This document shows positions 15,766 through 23,718 of a stretch of DNA of 32,252 bases, piece by piece (positions within the stretch are counted from its first letter, which is position 1; each line of letters starts with the position of its first letter). The notes under the pieces are model-generated. The model saw only the letters and a list, made by a program, of their open reading frames with translations. It was not told the origin of the DNA and did not search any database. The translations under genes and the position numbers were made by a program. This stretch comes from Oceanospirillaceae bacterium (GTDB taxonomy: Bacteria > Pseudomonadota > Gammaproteobacteria > Pseudomonadales > Balneatricaceae), in the NCBI GenBank assembly GCA_003521845.1, contig DPHB01000053.1, forward strand, positions 1,424 to 33,675, read 5' to 3'.

Positions 15766-15842
15766 TGGTCGGGACGGCAGGATTTGAACCTGCGACCCCC
15801 TGCACCCCATGCAGGTGCGCTACCAGGCTGCGCTACGCCCCG
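15766..15842 (-). tRNA. tRNA-Pro (anticodon GGG)
   Basis: 77 bases including an encoded CCA. Acceptor stem CGGGGCG pairs with CGTCCCG (one G-U). The D arm is GCGCAGCCTGGTAGCGC, and the anticodon stem CCTGC/GCAGG encloses the loop ATGGGGT, giving anticodon GGG. The T arm contains GGTTCAAATCC. It closely resembles E. coli proL. It lies between an SLC13 permease gene and the acylase gene, all on the minus strand. Confidence 0.95.
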
Positions 15843-15948
15843 ACACACTTCAGTACCAAGCGGTACTCAAGGAGGCGGTATATTACTGTAATAGGGGTGG
15901 CTTGTGAAGCATTTGCCGGTAATAATTCGTCGATAATGGCGCTTTTAA

Positions 15949-18297
15949 TTAATTCTCCAACATCAAGCTTTGCTGTGCGGCCATGGGCAAGAAGGGTGTT
16001 GGCTTGCCGCTCTGCCAGTCTTCATGCCCTGCCCCGTAATAAGGCGACAAGGGGTGCCCACTTTGGCCACCGGGCATATGGAAGTAGCCTAGCTCTTCCT
16101 TGCCTGGTGAGACGGCAAAACGTTCGGATGCGCCATTGCTTTTGCCTGCTACTTTGGGCAAGAAGCTATCACCGGATTGCGGCTCAGCCGGCATATCCAA
16201 CAACCAGCTAAGCTGTGGCACCGCGCGCGACAAAGGATGCTGAATGGCAGCGCGGTTGTAGTTGCCCCATGTGGCCTTATCTAGACTGCCAGCTTCGGCT
16301 ACCAATACTTCTTTAGCGGCTAAAGCTGCTTCATCAAACAGTGCTTGCCAGCTAGCAAATGCGGGATTCAGCCAATGTGCTGGCTGTTTTTGGAGCAGAT
16401 CCCACAAGGGGCCATCAAGCTGACGATGGTCCAACATGGACAAGTCTTTATCTTGGGTTGCTACCAAATTTTCTAAAGGCGCCCACACACGGTCGCGCAC
16501 TTGTAGGCGATATTCACGTACTAGGCGATAGGCCACTGAGTTAATTGCCGCATGTCCCTGCCAGTCTTGCAAACTGGCCCCTAGGGCCATTACATCAGCC
16601 TGTGAGGAGGCTTGTAGATGCTGCCGAAGCATTTGGTACCATTCTTCATAGAACTGCGCTTCATCATCCAGCTGTACCGTCAGCATATCCTGTTCGTTGG
16701 CCTTCGGAAAATGTGCCAAGTGATCACGTATTTGACGTTGGCGAATACCTAGGTCATAGCCACCATCACCCAGTTTGGCTAGGTCTGCACCACTGGCGAC
16801 GCGTGCGTTAGCGGTTTGTAGCTGTCCCGTATCAGAATTTATTTGGCGTGGATAATCCTGCGGTGCCAGCCAACCTGGAAAATCAATGCCAGCTTGCTGC
16901 CAAGGCACTAGTTTTTGCCCATTATAGTTGCGCTTTGGCATTATGCCGGCAATGGTCCACGCTATGTTGCCATCCGCATCCGCTACCATCATATTTTGAG
17001 GTGGAATACCGCTGACATTGGCAATGCTCACAGCTTGCTTAACATTGTTTGCTTGCTCTAGCTGCAGCAAATTTAAGTTGGCCGCTTGGGGATAGTATTG
17101 TGTCCAACGCACTGCCAATGGCTTACCCTCGGGGCTATGCTTTAAGATAGGCCCGTATAGGCTTTCTAAATGCACACTCTGGTGTTCGCCACCATCACTA
17201 TCACGTACCGTTACCTGGCGACGTGTGAAGGCTTGTGGTCCATTGGGCGTCTGGTAGGTGTTGCCATCGGCGTCCGCATAGTCGAGTTGAATCAGGTCAA
17301 CCCAATCACCATAGCTGTTGGTGAAGCCCCAAGCCACCTTGCCATTGCTACCAGCCACTATTAACGGCGCCCCAGCTAAGGATACGCCGGTAATTTGGTG
17401 CTGGGTGGATTGGTCTTGGTAGTTGAGCTGCAAGCGATACCAAATATTAGGTACCCGCAAAGTCAGGTGCATATCATCAGCAACAATAGCCCCCCCATGC
17501 AAGCTTCTAGCGCCGCTAATAGCCCAGTTGTTGCTGCCGAAAAATGGCGCGTCTGGGCCCATGGCTAGGCTGGCTATTTGTGGTAAGCCTGCCATCGACC
17601 ATAGCTCCGCACTAGGCACATCTGGCTGCTGAACGACATCACCTGCTAAGGGCGCATCCCAGCGGCTGCCCTCAACCAGCAAATAATCTGCCACTGCTGC
17701 TGGTAATTCGGCCCGTAACAAACTGTGTAACTGTTCGGCTTTGGCCTCTTCTTTGGTTAAATCCAATGCCATGGCATAAATCACCATCACTGAATCTTGT
17801 ACCTGCCAAGGTGTTGGGCTTTGATTAAGTAACCAATATTCAAATGGCTTGGCTGGCAATGATGATAAACCAGCATTGACGCCTTCCACATAGGCCTGCA
17901 ATAGACTGTTTTGCTCACGATTTATGGTCGCCAGTACATTGTTTGCGTGACGCGAGAAATCATGTAGACGCATGGATCTATCCAAATCAAGCGCCATAGG
18001 ACCAAACAACTCACTCAAACGGCCGCTCACCTGTCGGCGCATCAAGTCCATTTGAAAATACCGTTCTTGAGCATGTACAAAACCAGTAGCACGGGCCGCG
18101 TCCAAGCGGTTACTTGCCGTAATGGTGGCCACACCCACGGCATCACGCTGCACCTGCACACTGCTGTTAAGGCCTGGCAGACTTGCTTGGCCCTCGTATT
18201 GCGGCAAGGAGCCTCGTAACAGCATATATACTGCCACTGCCCCTAAAAGAATAAGCACTACCAATAGTAAGATAAGTCTTTTTGTCCAACGTAGCAT
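15949..18297 (-). CDS. Penicillin acylase family Ntn hydrolase
   Basis: A 782-residue protein with a hydrophobic N-terminal segment (residues ~8-27) that looks like a signal anchor or an uncleaved signal. The alpha-chain region covers ~40-245. The autoprocessing site FFGSNNWAISG has the nucleophile Ser255 after Gly254, where the beta chain would begin. The beta chain contains GAIVADDMHLTLRVPNIWYR and the late oxyanion-type Asn region. The family includes penicillin G acylase, cephalosporin acylases and acyl-homoserine-lactone acylases such as PvdQ/QuiP. It therefore hydrolyses an amide, probably in the periplasm. A quorum-quenching role is possible but not shown. No operon partner is evident. 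Confidence 0.88.
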   Translation of the reverse strand: MLRWTKRLILLLVVLILLGAVAVYMLLRGSLPQYEGQASLPGLNSSVQVQRDAVGVATITASNRLDAARATGFVHAQERYFQMDLMRRQVSGRLSELFGPMALDLDRSMRLHDFSRHANNVLATINREQNSLLQAYVEGVNAGLSSLPAKPFEYWLLNQSPTPWQVQDSVMVIYAMALDLTKEEAKAEQLHSLLRAELPAAVADYLLVEGSRWDAPLAGDVVQQPDVPSAELWSMAGLPQIASLAMGPDAPFFGSNNWAISGARSLHGGAIVADDMHLTLRVPNIWYRLQLNYQDQSTQHQITGVSLAGAPLIVAGSNGKVAWGFTNSYGDWVDLIQLDYADADGNTYQTPNGPQAFTRRQVTVRDSDGGEHQSVHLESLYGPILKHSPEGKPLAVRWTQYYPQAANLNLLQLEQANNVKQAVSIANVSGIPPQNMMVADADGNIAWTIAGIMPKRNYNGQKLVPWQQAGIDFPGWLAPQDYPRQINSDTGQLQTANARVASGADLAKLGDGGYDLGIRQRQIRDHLAHFPKANEQDMLTVQLDDEAQFYEEWYQMLRQHLQASSQADVMALGASLQDWQGHAAINSVAYRLVREYRLQVRDRVWAPLENLVATQDKDLSMLDHRQLDGPLWDLLQKQPAHWLNPAFASWQALFDEAALAAKEVLVAEAGSLDKATWGNYNRAAIQHPLSRAVPQLSWLLDMPAEPQSGDSFLPKVAGKSNGASERFAVSPGKEELGYFHMPGGQSGHPLSPYYGAGHEDWQSGKPTPFLPMAAQQSLMLEN

Positions 18298-18370
18298 GGG
18301 CCTTGTCCTCGCCTGTTTTGGGTCTGCTTTAGGAATGCTATGACCTAGTAATTAACCTAATCCAGAAACG

Positions 18371-18399
18371 AAAAAACCGCGCTAATATGCACGGTTTTT
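18371..18399 (-). terminator. Terminator after ihfA
   Basis: Minus strand: AAAACCG-TGC and GCG-CGGTTTT form a stem around ATATTA, ending in a run of T. It lies about 30 bases past the ihfA stop and ends the pheST-ihfA transcript. Confidence 0.8.
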
Positions 18400-18426
18400 A
18401 AATTTAATTCTAATCTCGTCAGCCTT

Positions 18427-18714
18427 TTATTCAGACTCAACCCGATCCTTAAGCTTTTGCCCAGGACGGAAGGTTACGACACGACGTGCAGAAATAGCCA
18501 CTTCTTCACCAGTCTTTGGGTTACGACCCGGACGGGAGCGCTTGTCACGCAAGTCAAAATTGCCAAAACCTGATAATTTTACTTGTTCGTTATTAACTAG
18601 CCGTTCGGCAATCTCGTCAAAGAACGCCTCAACTAAATCTTTCGCTTCTCGCTTACTGAGATTATGATCGATACTTAAACGTTCAGCCATGTCGGCTTTC
18701 GTCAATGAACCCAT
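18427..18714 (-). CDS. ihfA: Integration host factor subunit alpha
   Basis: A 95-residue HU/IHF-family DNA-bending protein. It begins LTKADMAERL and has the family core VKLSGFGNFDLRDKRSRPGR, then NPKTGEEVAISARRVVTFRP with the DNA-intercalating Pro in RNPKTG. The KADMAE start and its place after pheT identify the alpha rather than the beta subunit. It acts with IHF-beta in nucleoid structure, recombination and promoter architecture. AGAGGATAGG precedes the ATG. A hairpin (minus strand, about 18794-18765) and a TTGACA lie between pheT and this gene, so a separate ihfA promoter is possible, although its -10 is poor. Confidence 0.95.
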   Translation of the reverse strand: MGSLTKADMAERLSIDHNLSKREAKDLVEAFFDEIAERLVNNEQVKLSGFGNFDLRDKRSRPGRNPKTGEEVAISARRVVTFRPGQKLKDRVESE

Positions 18715-18834
18715 AACCTATCCTCTATGCCGTTATTTTTATTAAGGATTCCAGCTGTCAAGTGTAACAGGCACCCTCTAAAAGTAAAGGGCACCTGATG
18801 TTAGGTTTGTATTGACGTCAAACCAACAAGAAGA

Positions 18835-21213
18835 TTAGCTACGCAAGGTCGCTGACAGCTGTGTTTGCATGGCATTGACTACCTGCTCAAACCACTGATT
18901 TACCTCTTCATCGTTAAGCGTACGCTCAGGATGCTGCCAGGTTAAACCCAAGGCCAGGCTCTTTTGCCCCGGCTCAATGCCTTTACCGGCGTAAACATCA
19001 AACAAGCCTACTTGCTGAAGATGTTCACCCGCGTGCTGCGCTATTAAAGCTTCCAACTTACTTACGGGTACACTTTCCTCAACCAATACAGCCATATCAC
19101 GACGCACTTCAGGGTGCTTAGATAGGGCACTAAAGGCTGGCACCATGCCTTCGGTGATAGCCGCCTGGTTAATTTCAAACAAGAACACCGGGCCTTGTAG
19201 ACCCAAATCCTTGATTAAACCTGGATGCATGGCACCGGCGTAACCAATCAAGGTAGCGTTTTTGTAGATAGCGGCAGTTTGGCCAGGGTGTAAAGCCACA
19301 TGCTCGGCACTAGCAAAGCTATAGGCAGCACTGTTACCAGTAAGGGCCAATAAGCTTTCTAGGTCACCTTTCATGTCAAAGAAATCAACACTTTCGTCTT
19401 TGCCATGCCAGCTTTCTGGATTACGCGCACCGCTTATTAGACCAGCAATCACGTCTTCTTGTTGCAAACCATTTTCGCTAGGAATAAAACGCTGACCCGT
19501 TTCAAACAATCGTACGCGGTTTTGCTGACGATTTTGGTTGTACTGCAAAGCCTTAACCAAACCAGGCCAAATGCTCGTACGCATCACCGACATGTCAGCA
19601 GAAATTGGGTTAGCCAGTGCTACCGGTGTATTTTGGTTGTCCATCTTGGCCTGCAAGCCCGGCTCAACAAACGAATAGGTAATAGCTTCTTGGTAGCCAC
19701 GGGTTACCATGTGACGACGTAGCAAGCTAATAGGACGCTGCACTTCTGACTTGGCCGGAATATCCATGCTGCCCACAGGATTGGTACTAGGCAGGTTGTT
19801 GTAGCCGTAAACGCGTGCCACTTCTTCGATAAGGTCAGCTTCTATGGACATATCAAAGCGCCAGCTTGGCGATGAGAAGGTCCATCCAAGGTCATCAGAA
19901 CTAACTAGTGTGAGGCCAAGGCGAGTCAAAATATCTTCTACCTGAACAGCATCAAAATCAAACGCCAACAAGGAGTTCAAGCGCTGCTTGCGCAATACAA
20001 CCTGATCGGCCGTTGGCAAATGTTGGTCAGAGATTTGCTCAATGATAGGGCCAGCTTCACCACCGCAAATGCTCTGCAGTAGTTCCGTTGCACGATCCAT
20101 AGCCTGACGTTGCAACGCATAGTCTACGCCACGTTCAAAACGGTGAGAGGCGTCTGTATGCAAACCAAAGCTACGCGCCTTACCGGCGATAGTAATGGGG
20201 TCAAAGAAGGCCGCTTCCAACAATACGTTGGTAGTTTCGCCAGATACACCGGTAGAATCACCACCCATGATACCTGCCATACCAATGGCGCCTTCGTTAT
20301 CGGCAATCACCAAAATTTCTTCGTTGAGCTGAACAGTTTGGCCGTTTAGCAAAGTCAGTTCTTCGCCTTGGCTCGCCATACGTACGTTGATGGAGCCGTT
20401 TAACTTATCAAGGTCATAGGCGTGCATGGGCTGACCCAATTCCAACATCACGTAAGCCGTAATATCTACTACGGCGTCGATGGCACGAATACCACTACGG
20501 CGCAAACGCTCTTGCATCCATTGTGGGCTAGGCTTAGATACATCCACGTTGCGAACCACACGCGCCGTAATACGTGGGCAACCCGCTGGCGCGCTTACTT
20601 TTATAGGAAAGGTATCTTCTAGCTGCGGCGCCACTTCGGACATGGCTGGCGGCGTAAGGTCTGTGGAGTTCAATACTCCCACTTCACGCGCCAAGCCAGC
20701 AATACTTAGGCAGTCACCACGGTTAGGTGTCAAATCAACATCAATGATTTGATCATCCAGCATCATATATTCACGTAAATCAGTACCCAACGGCGCATCG
20801 GCTGGCAATTCCATAATGCCGTCATTTTCTTCGTTGATGTCCAGTTCTGCACCAGCGCATAGCATGCCCAAAGATTCAACCTGACGCAGCTTGGCTTTTT
20901 TGATTTTAAAGTTGCCTGGCAGTACAGAACCCACCGTAGCAAAAGCTACTTTTATGCCAGCACGGGCATTCGGTGCACCACATACCACCTGATGTTCGGT
21001 GCTACCGTCAGAAACGCTACATACACGTAGTTTATCGGCATTAGGGTGCTGCTCGGCAGACACTATTTCACCGACAATAACGCCACTAAACTCACCGGCG
21101 GCCGCTTCAACGTCGTCCACTTCTAGACCGGCTAAGGTAATTTGGGCTATTAGCTCTTCACTAGAAATAGCTGGGTTAACCCACTCGCGTAACCACTTTT
21201 CACTGAATTTCAT
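18835..21213 (-). CDS. pheT: Phenylalanine-tRNA ligase beta subunit
   Basis: 792 residues, the normal length for bacterial PheT (E. coli 795). An N-terminal PheT start KFSEKWLREWVNP is followed by the EMAP/tRNA-binding domain (~40-150), the B3/B4 editing domain (~210-400, including GIMGGDSTGV), the B5 domain, the catalytic-like module, and a C-terminal FDX-ACB anticodon-binding domain ending ...LALGLTWQHPERTLNDEEVN. It forms the alpha2-beta2 enzyme with PheS that charges tRNA-Phe. It is separated from pheS by 74 bases that carry a 19-base palindrome. Confidence 0.97.
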   Translation of the reverse strand: MKFSEKWLREWVNPAISSEELIAQITLAGLEVDDVEAAAGEFSGVIVGEIVSAEQHPNADKLRVCSVSDGSTEHQVVCGAPNARAGIKVAFATVGSVLPGNFKIKKAKLRQVESLGMLCAGAELDINEENDGIMELPADAPLGTDLREYMMLDDQIIDVDLTPNRGDCLSIAGLAREVGVLNSTDLTPPAMSEVAPQLEDTFPIKVSAPAGCPRITARVVRNVDVSKPSPQWMQERLRRSGIRAIDAVVDITAYVMLELGQPMHAYDLDKLNGSINVRMASQGEELTLLNGQTVQLNEEILVIADNEGAIGMAGIMGGDSTGVSGETTNVLLEAAFFDPITIAGKARSFGLHTDASHRFERGVDYALQRQAMDRATELLQSICGGEAGPIIEQISDQHLPTADQVVLRKQRLNSLLAFDFDAVQVEDILTRLGLTLVSSDDLGWTFSSPSWRFDMSIEADLIEEVARVYGYNNLPSTNPVGSMDIPAKSEVQRPISLLRRHMVTRGYQEAITYSFVEPGLQAKMDNQNTPVALANPISADMSVMRTSIWPGLVKALQYNQNRQQNRVRLFETGQRFIPSENGLQQEDVIAGLISGARNPESWHGKDESVDFFDMKGDLESLLALTGNSAAYSFASAEHVALHPGQTAAIYKNATLIGYAGAMHPGLIKDLGLQGPVFLFEINQAAITEGMVPAFSALSKHPEVRRDMAVLVEESVPVSKLEALIAQHAGEHLQQVGLFDVYAGKGIEPGQKSLALGLTWQHPERTLNDEEVNQWFEQVVNAMQTQLSATLRS

Positions 21214-21233
21214 TTTACTTACCTAAATTCTTT

Positions 21234-21252
21234 TTTGGGGTCTGACCCCAAA
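21234..21252. repeat. Perfect palindrome TTTGGGGTCTGACCCCAAA between pheS and pheT
   Basis: Nine-base arms around one central base, inside the pheS-pheT operon. The GGGGTCAGACCCC core resembles a repeat I have seen as intergenic in gammaproteobacteria, sometimes linked to REP/RAYT-type elements; this is from memory. As a hairpin it lacks a T-run on the transcribed strand, so it is not a normal terminator. Confidence 0.6.
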
Positions 21253-21287
21253 GTGCCAGACTATCTTTACAATCGGTTGCTGCTTGT

Positions 21288-22283
21288 TTATCCAAATTGG
21301 GACAGGAAGCGCAGATCGTTTTCAAAGAACAAGCGCAGGTCTTTTACGCCGTAACGCAACATAGCCAAGCGCTCTACACCAAAACCGAAGGCAAAGCCTG
21401 TGTACTTTTCTGGGTCAACGCCAGATGCCGTCAACACGTTAGGGTGCACCATGCCGCAACCCAAAATTTCCATCCACTTTTGTTCGCCGTTAGCGCCCGT
21501 GTAGCCGATATCCACTTCGATAGAAGGTTCGGTAAATGGGAAGTAGGATGGACGGTAACGTACCTGTAGGTCTTGCTCAAAAAACACGTTAAGGAAGTTG
21601 TGTAGGATGCCCTTTAGGTCAGCAAAGCTGATATTGTCATCCACCAACAAACCTTCTACCTGATGGAACATGGGAGAGTGAGTTTGGTCCCAGTCACAGC
21701 GGTATACACGGCCCGGGCAAATAACGCGGATCGGTGGCTGCTGCTGTTCCATGGTACGTACTTGCACAGGTGAAGTGTGTGTACGTAGCAAGGTACCGTC
21801 ATTAAAGAAGAAGGTATCGTGCATGGAACGTGCTGGATGATGGGAAGGAATATTGAGGGCTTCGAAGTTGTGGTAGTCGTCTTCGATTTCTGGCCCTTTA
21901 GCAACGGAGAAGCCGATTTGTGCAAAGAAGTTTTCGATCCGCTCCATGGTCATGGTGACAGGATGTAAGCCACCATTGTCTTGACCACGGCCAGGTAGGC
22001 TAACATCGATGCTTTCGCTGGCTAGCTGCGCCCGCAATGCAACCGATGCCATAATGGTGCGCTTGGTGTCGATCGCGCCCTGTACCTGTTGCTTGGCTTC
22101 GTTAATCTTGGCACCAGCTGCAGGACGTTCCTCAGCCGACAGTTTACCTAGACTTTTTAGTTGTGCCGTTAGCACACCTTTTTTGCCCAAATACTGTACC
22201 CGAATCTGGTCCAATGCAGCCTCGTCTTGGGCGGCAGTGACGGCTTCTAAGCCTTCATTTACCAGTTGTTCCAGGTTTTCCAT
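21288..22283 (-). CDS. pheS: Phenylalanine-tRNA ligase alpha subunit
   Basis: A 331-residue catalytic subunit of class II phenylalanyl-tRNA synthetase. The first ~85 residues form the coiled-coil tRNA-binding arm. The class II core shows HPVTMTMERIENFFAQIGF, then DTFFFNDGTLLRTHTSPVQV (motif 2 region), FHQVEGLLVD and the motif 3 segment GFAFGFGVERLAMLRYGVKD. GGAG precedes the ATG. It heads the pheST operon, downstream of a terminator-type hairpin that separates it from rplT. No pheM-like leader peptide is visible. Confidence 0.97.
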   Translation of the reverse strand: MENLEQLVNEGLEAVTAAQDEAALDQIRVQYLGKKGVLTAQLKSLGKLSAEERPAAGAKINEAKQQVQGAIDTKRTIMASVALRAQLASESIDVSLPGRGQDNGGLHPVTMTMERIENFFAQIGFSVAKGPEIEDDYHNFEALNIPSHHPARSMHDTFFFNDGTLLRTHTSPVQVRTMEQQQPPIRVICPGRVYRCDWDQTHSPMFHQVEGLLVDDNISFADLKGILHNFLNVFFEQDLQVRYRPSYFPFTEPSIEVDIGYTGANGEQKWMEILGCGMVHPNVLTASGVDPEKYTGFAFGFGVERLAMLRYGVKDLRLFFENDLRFLSQFG

Positions 22284-22353
22284 AGTCTTCTCCGCTTACT
22301 TGTGGCCAAGCTTCCATGCTCGTGCCTTTAAATCTGTTTGTGCTTGTCAAATA

Positions 22354-22389
22354 AAAACAGGGGTGAGGCTTGCACCTCACCCCTGTTTT
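22354..22389 (-). terminator. Strong hairpin terminator/attenuator between rplT and pheS
   Basis: Arms AAAACAGGGGTGAGG (22354-22368) and CCTCACCCCTGTTTT (22375-22389) are perfect 15-base complements with a 6-base loop. On the minus strand a T-rich tail follows. It lies 58 bases after rplT and 70 bases before pheS, where E. coli has the pheM attenuator. It would at least reduce read-through from infC-rpmI-rplT into pheST. Confidence 0.85.
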
Positions 22390-22447
22390 GTCATTTCCGT
22401 ATAGGGAAACTGCTTGATCTCAGAGCCTTTTGAGCTCTTAGAAAAGC

Positions 22448-22804
22448 TTAAGCTAGTGCAGCTTTGGCTTTTTCTACGATCGCGCTAAATACCGCTTTGT
22501 CGTGAATGGCTAGGTCAGCCAATACTTTACGGTCGATCTCGATTGAAGACTTTTTAAGACCAGCAATCAAACGGCTGTAGGACAAACCGTTCACACGCGC
22601 ACCGGCGTTGATACGGGCAATCCATAGAGCACGGAACTGACGCTTACGTTGACGACGGTCACGGTAGGCGTATTGACCAGCTTTGATTACGGCTTGCTTA
22701 GCAACACGGAATACTCGACTACGAGCGCCGTAGTAACCTTTTGCTTGCTTTAAAATCTTCTTATGACGACGGTGTGCTTGTACACCACGTTTTACGCGAG
22801 GCAT
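22448..22804 (-). CDS. rplT: 50S ribosomal protein L20
   Basis: 118 residues, full family length, highly basic. It begins PRVKRGVQAHRRHKKILKQA, followed by KGYYGARSRVFRVAKQAVIK and YSRLIAGLKKSSIEIDRKVL. L20 binds 23S rRNA early in 50S assembly and, in E. coli, represses the rpmI-rplT message. AAGGAG precedes the ATG, and rpmI ends 25 bases upstream, so the two are co-transcribed. Confidence 0.98.
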   Translation of the reverse strand: MPRVKRGVQAHRRHKKILKQAKGYYGARSRVFRVAKQAVIKAGQYAYRDRRQRKRQFRALWIARINAGARVNGLSYSRLIAGLKKSSIEIDRKVLADLAIHDKAVFSAIVEKAKAALA

Positions 22805-22829
22805 GATTCTTTCTCCTTACCAATGACTA

Positions 22830-23024
22830 TTAGATGTACGGCAGCATACGCTTAACTAGTGGCTTATCTGCAGCACAAATCTGCAGAGTTCCACGTAGGT
22901 GGCGCTTACGCTTGGTAGATTTCTTAGTCAAAATATGACTGGTAAAGGACTGCTTGTGCTTAAAGCCATTGGCAGTTTTCTTGAATCGTTTTGCAGCACC
23001 GCTGCAAGATTTCATCTTAGGCAT
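22830..23024 (-). CDS. rpmI: 50S ribosomal protein L35
   Basis: 64 residues beginning MPKMKSCSGAAKRFKKTANG and ending CAADKPLVKRMLPYI, the full L35 pattern. A start six codons earlier is open, but the ATG at 23024 has GGAG at the right distance and gives the conserved N-terminus. It lies between infC and rplT. Confidence 0.97.
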   Translation of the reverse strand: MPKMKSCSGAAKRFKKTANGFKHKQSFTSHILTKKSTKRKRHLRGTLQICAADKPLVKRMLPYI

Positions 23025-23071
23025 TTCACTTTCTCCACGCATTCATTAGTTTGTTAACGAAGGCTCACTCC

Positions 23072-23094
23072 TAGGCACTTACATAAAGTACCTA
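23072..23094 (-). promoter_or_regulatory. Hairpin in the rpmI leader
   Basis: Minus strand: TAGGTACTT pairs with AAGTGCCTA (8 pairs plus one G-U) with a 5-base loop, in the 109-base gap between infC and rpmI. E. coli regulates rpmI-rplT there by L20 binding a structured leader. Equivalence here is inference. Confidence 0.35.
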
Positions 23095-23133
23095 AACCTA
23101 GGAATGGTCTCCAATGAAGATAATTGCGAACAA

Positions 23134-23673
23134 TTATCTTTTCTTTTTCGGTGCCATCACCATGGTCAATTGACGGCCTTCCATTTTTGGAAACTGTTCA
23201 ACGGTAGCTAGTTCAGACAAATCGTTTTCGACTCGCTTCAATAACTCCATGCCCAGCTCCTGGTGAGCCATTTCTCGACCACGGTAGCGCAAGGTCACTT
23301 TGGCCTTGTCACCGTTTTCTAGGAAACGTATCAGGTTGCGTAGTTTTACCTGATAATCCCCTATATCAGTTCCTGGACGGAACTTGATCTCTTTAACCTG
23401 AATCTGCTTTTGCTTCTTCTTAGCCGCCGCTTTTTGCTTCTTGGCTTCAAATACTTGCTTGCCATAGTCCATGATCTTACAGACCACAGGCTCCGCATCG
23501 GCAGCAATTTGCACCAGATCCAGTTTTGCAGCTTCGGCGTGCTTTAACGCTTCAGCCAAAGTCACAATGCCAACTTGTTCGCCATTGGCACCGATCAGTC
23601 TAATTTCATTTGCTTCAATGTTGTCATTGATAGCTGGGCGTTTTGCTTTGCCCTTATTGAATTCCCGTTTAAT
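23134..23673 (-). CDS. infC: Translation initiation factor IF-3 (AUU start codon)
   Basis: 179 residues. The conserved start IKREFNKGKAKRPAINDNIE is encoded from an ATT codon at 23673-23671, with GGAG upstream. No ATG, GTG or TTG exists before the conserved N-terminus, so an ATG-only call would lose the first 36 residues. The N-domain (EIRLIGANGEQVGIVTLAEA) and C-domain (KEIKFRPGTDIGDYQVKLRN, ending MVMAPKKKR) are complete. A rare AUU start is the known basis of IF-3 self-regulation in E. coli, since IF-3 rejects non-standard starts. It follows thrS by 45 bases. Confidence 0.96.
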   Translation of the reverse strand: MKREFNKGKAKRPAINDNIEANEIRLIGANGEQVGIVTLAEALKHAEAAKLDLVQIAADAEPVVCKIMDYGKQVFEAKKQKAAAKKKQKQIQVKEIKFRPGTDIGDYQVKLRNLIRFLENGDKAKVTLRYRGREMAHQELGMELLKRVENDLSELATVEQFPKMEGRQLTMVMAPKKKR

Positions 23674-23718
23674 CGCGGTATCTCCACTTTTTATGAGAGT
23701 GCACTGGCACTCGTTCTT

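Noticed and set aside
15852..15867. AGTACC-AAGC-GGTACT hairpin upstream of tRNA-Pro
   Set aside because: Short stem with no known role in this position; could be chance.
23697..23712. GAGTGC-ACTG-GCACTC hairpin between thrS and infC
   Set aside because: Only six base pairs and no T-run; too weak to call a regulatory element.
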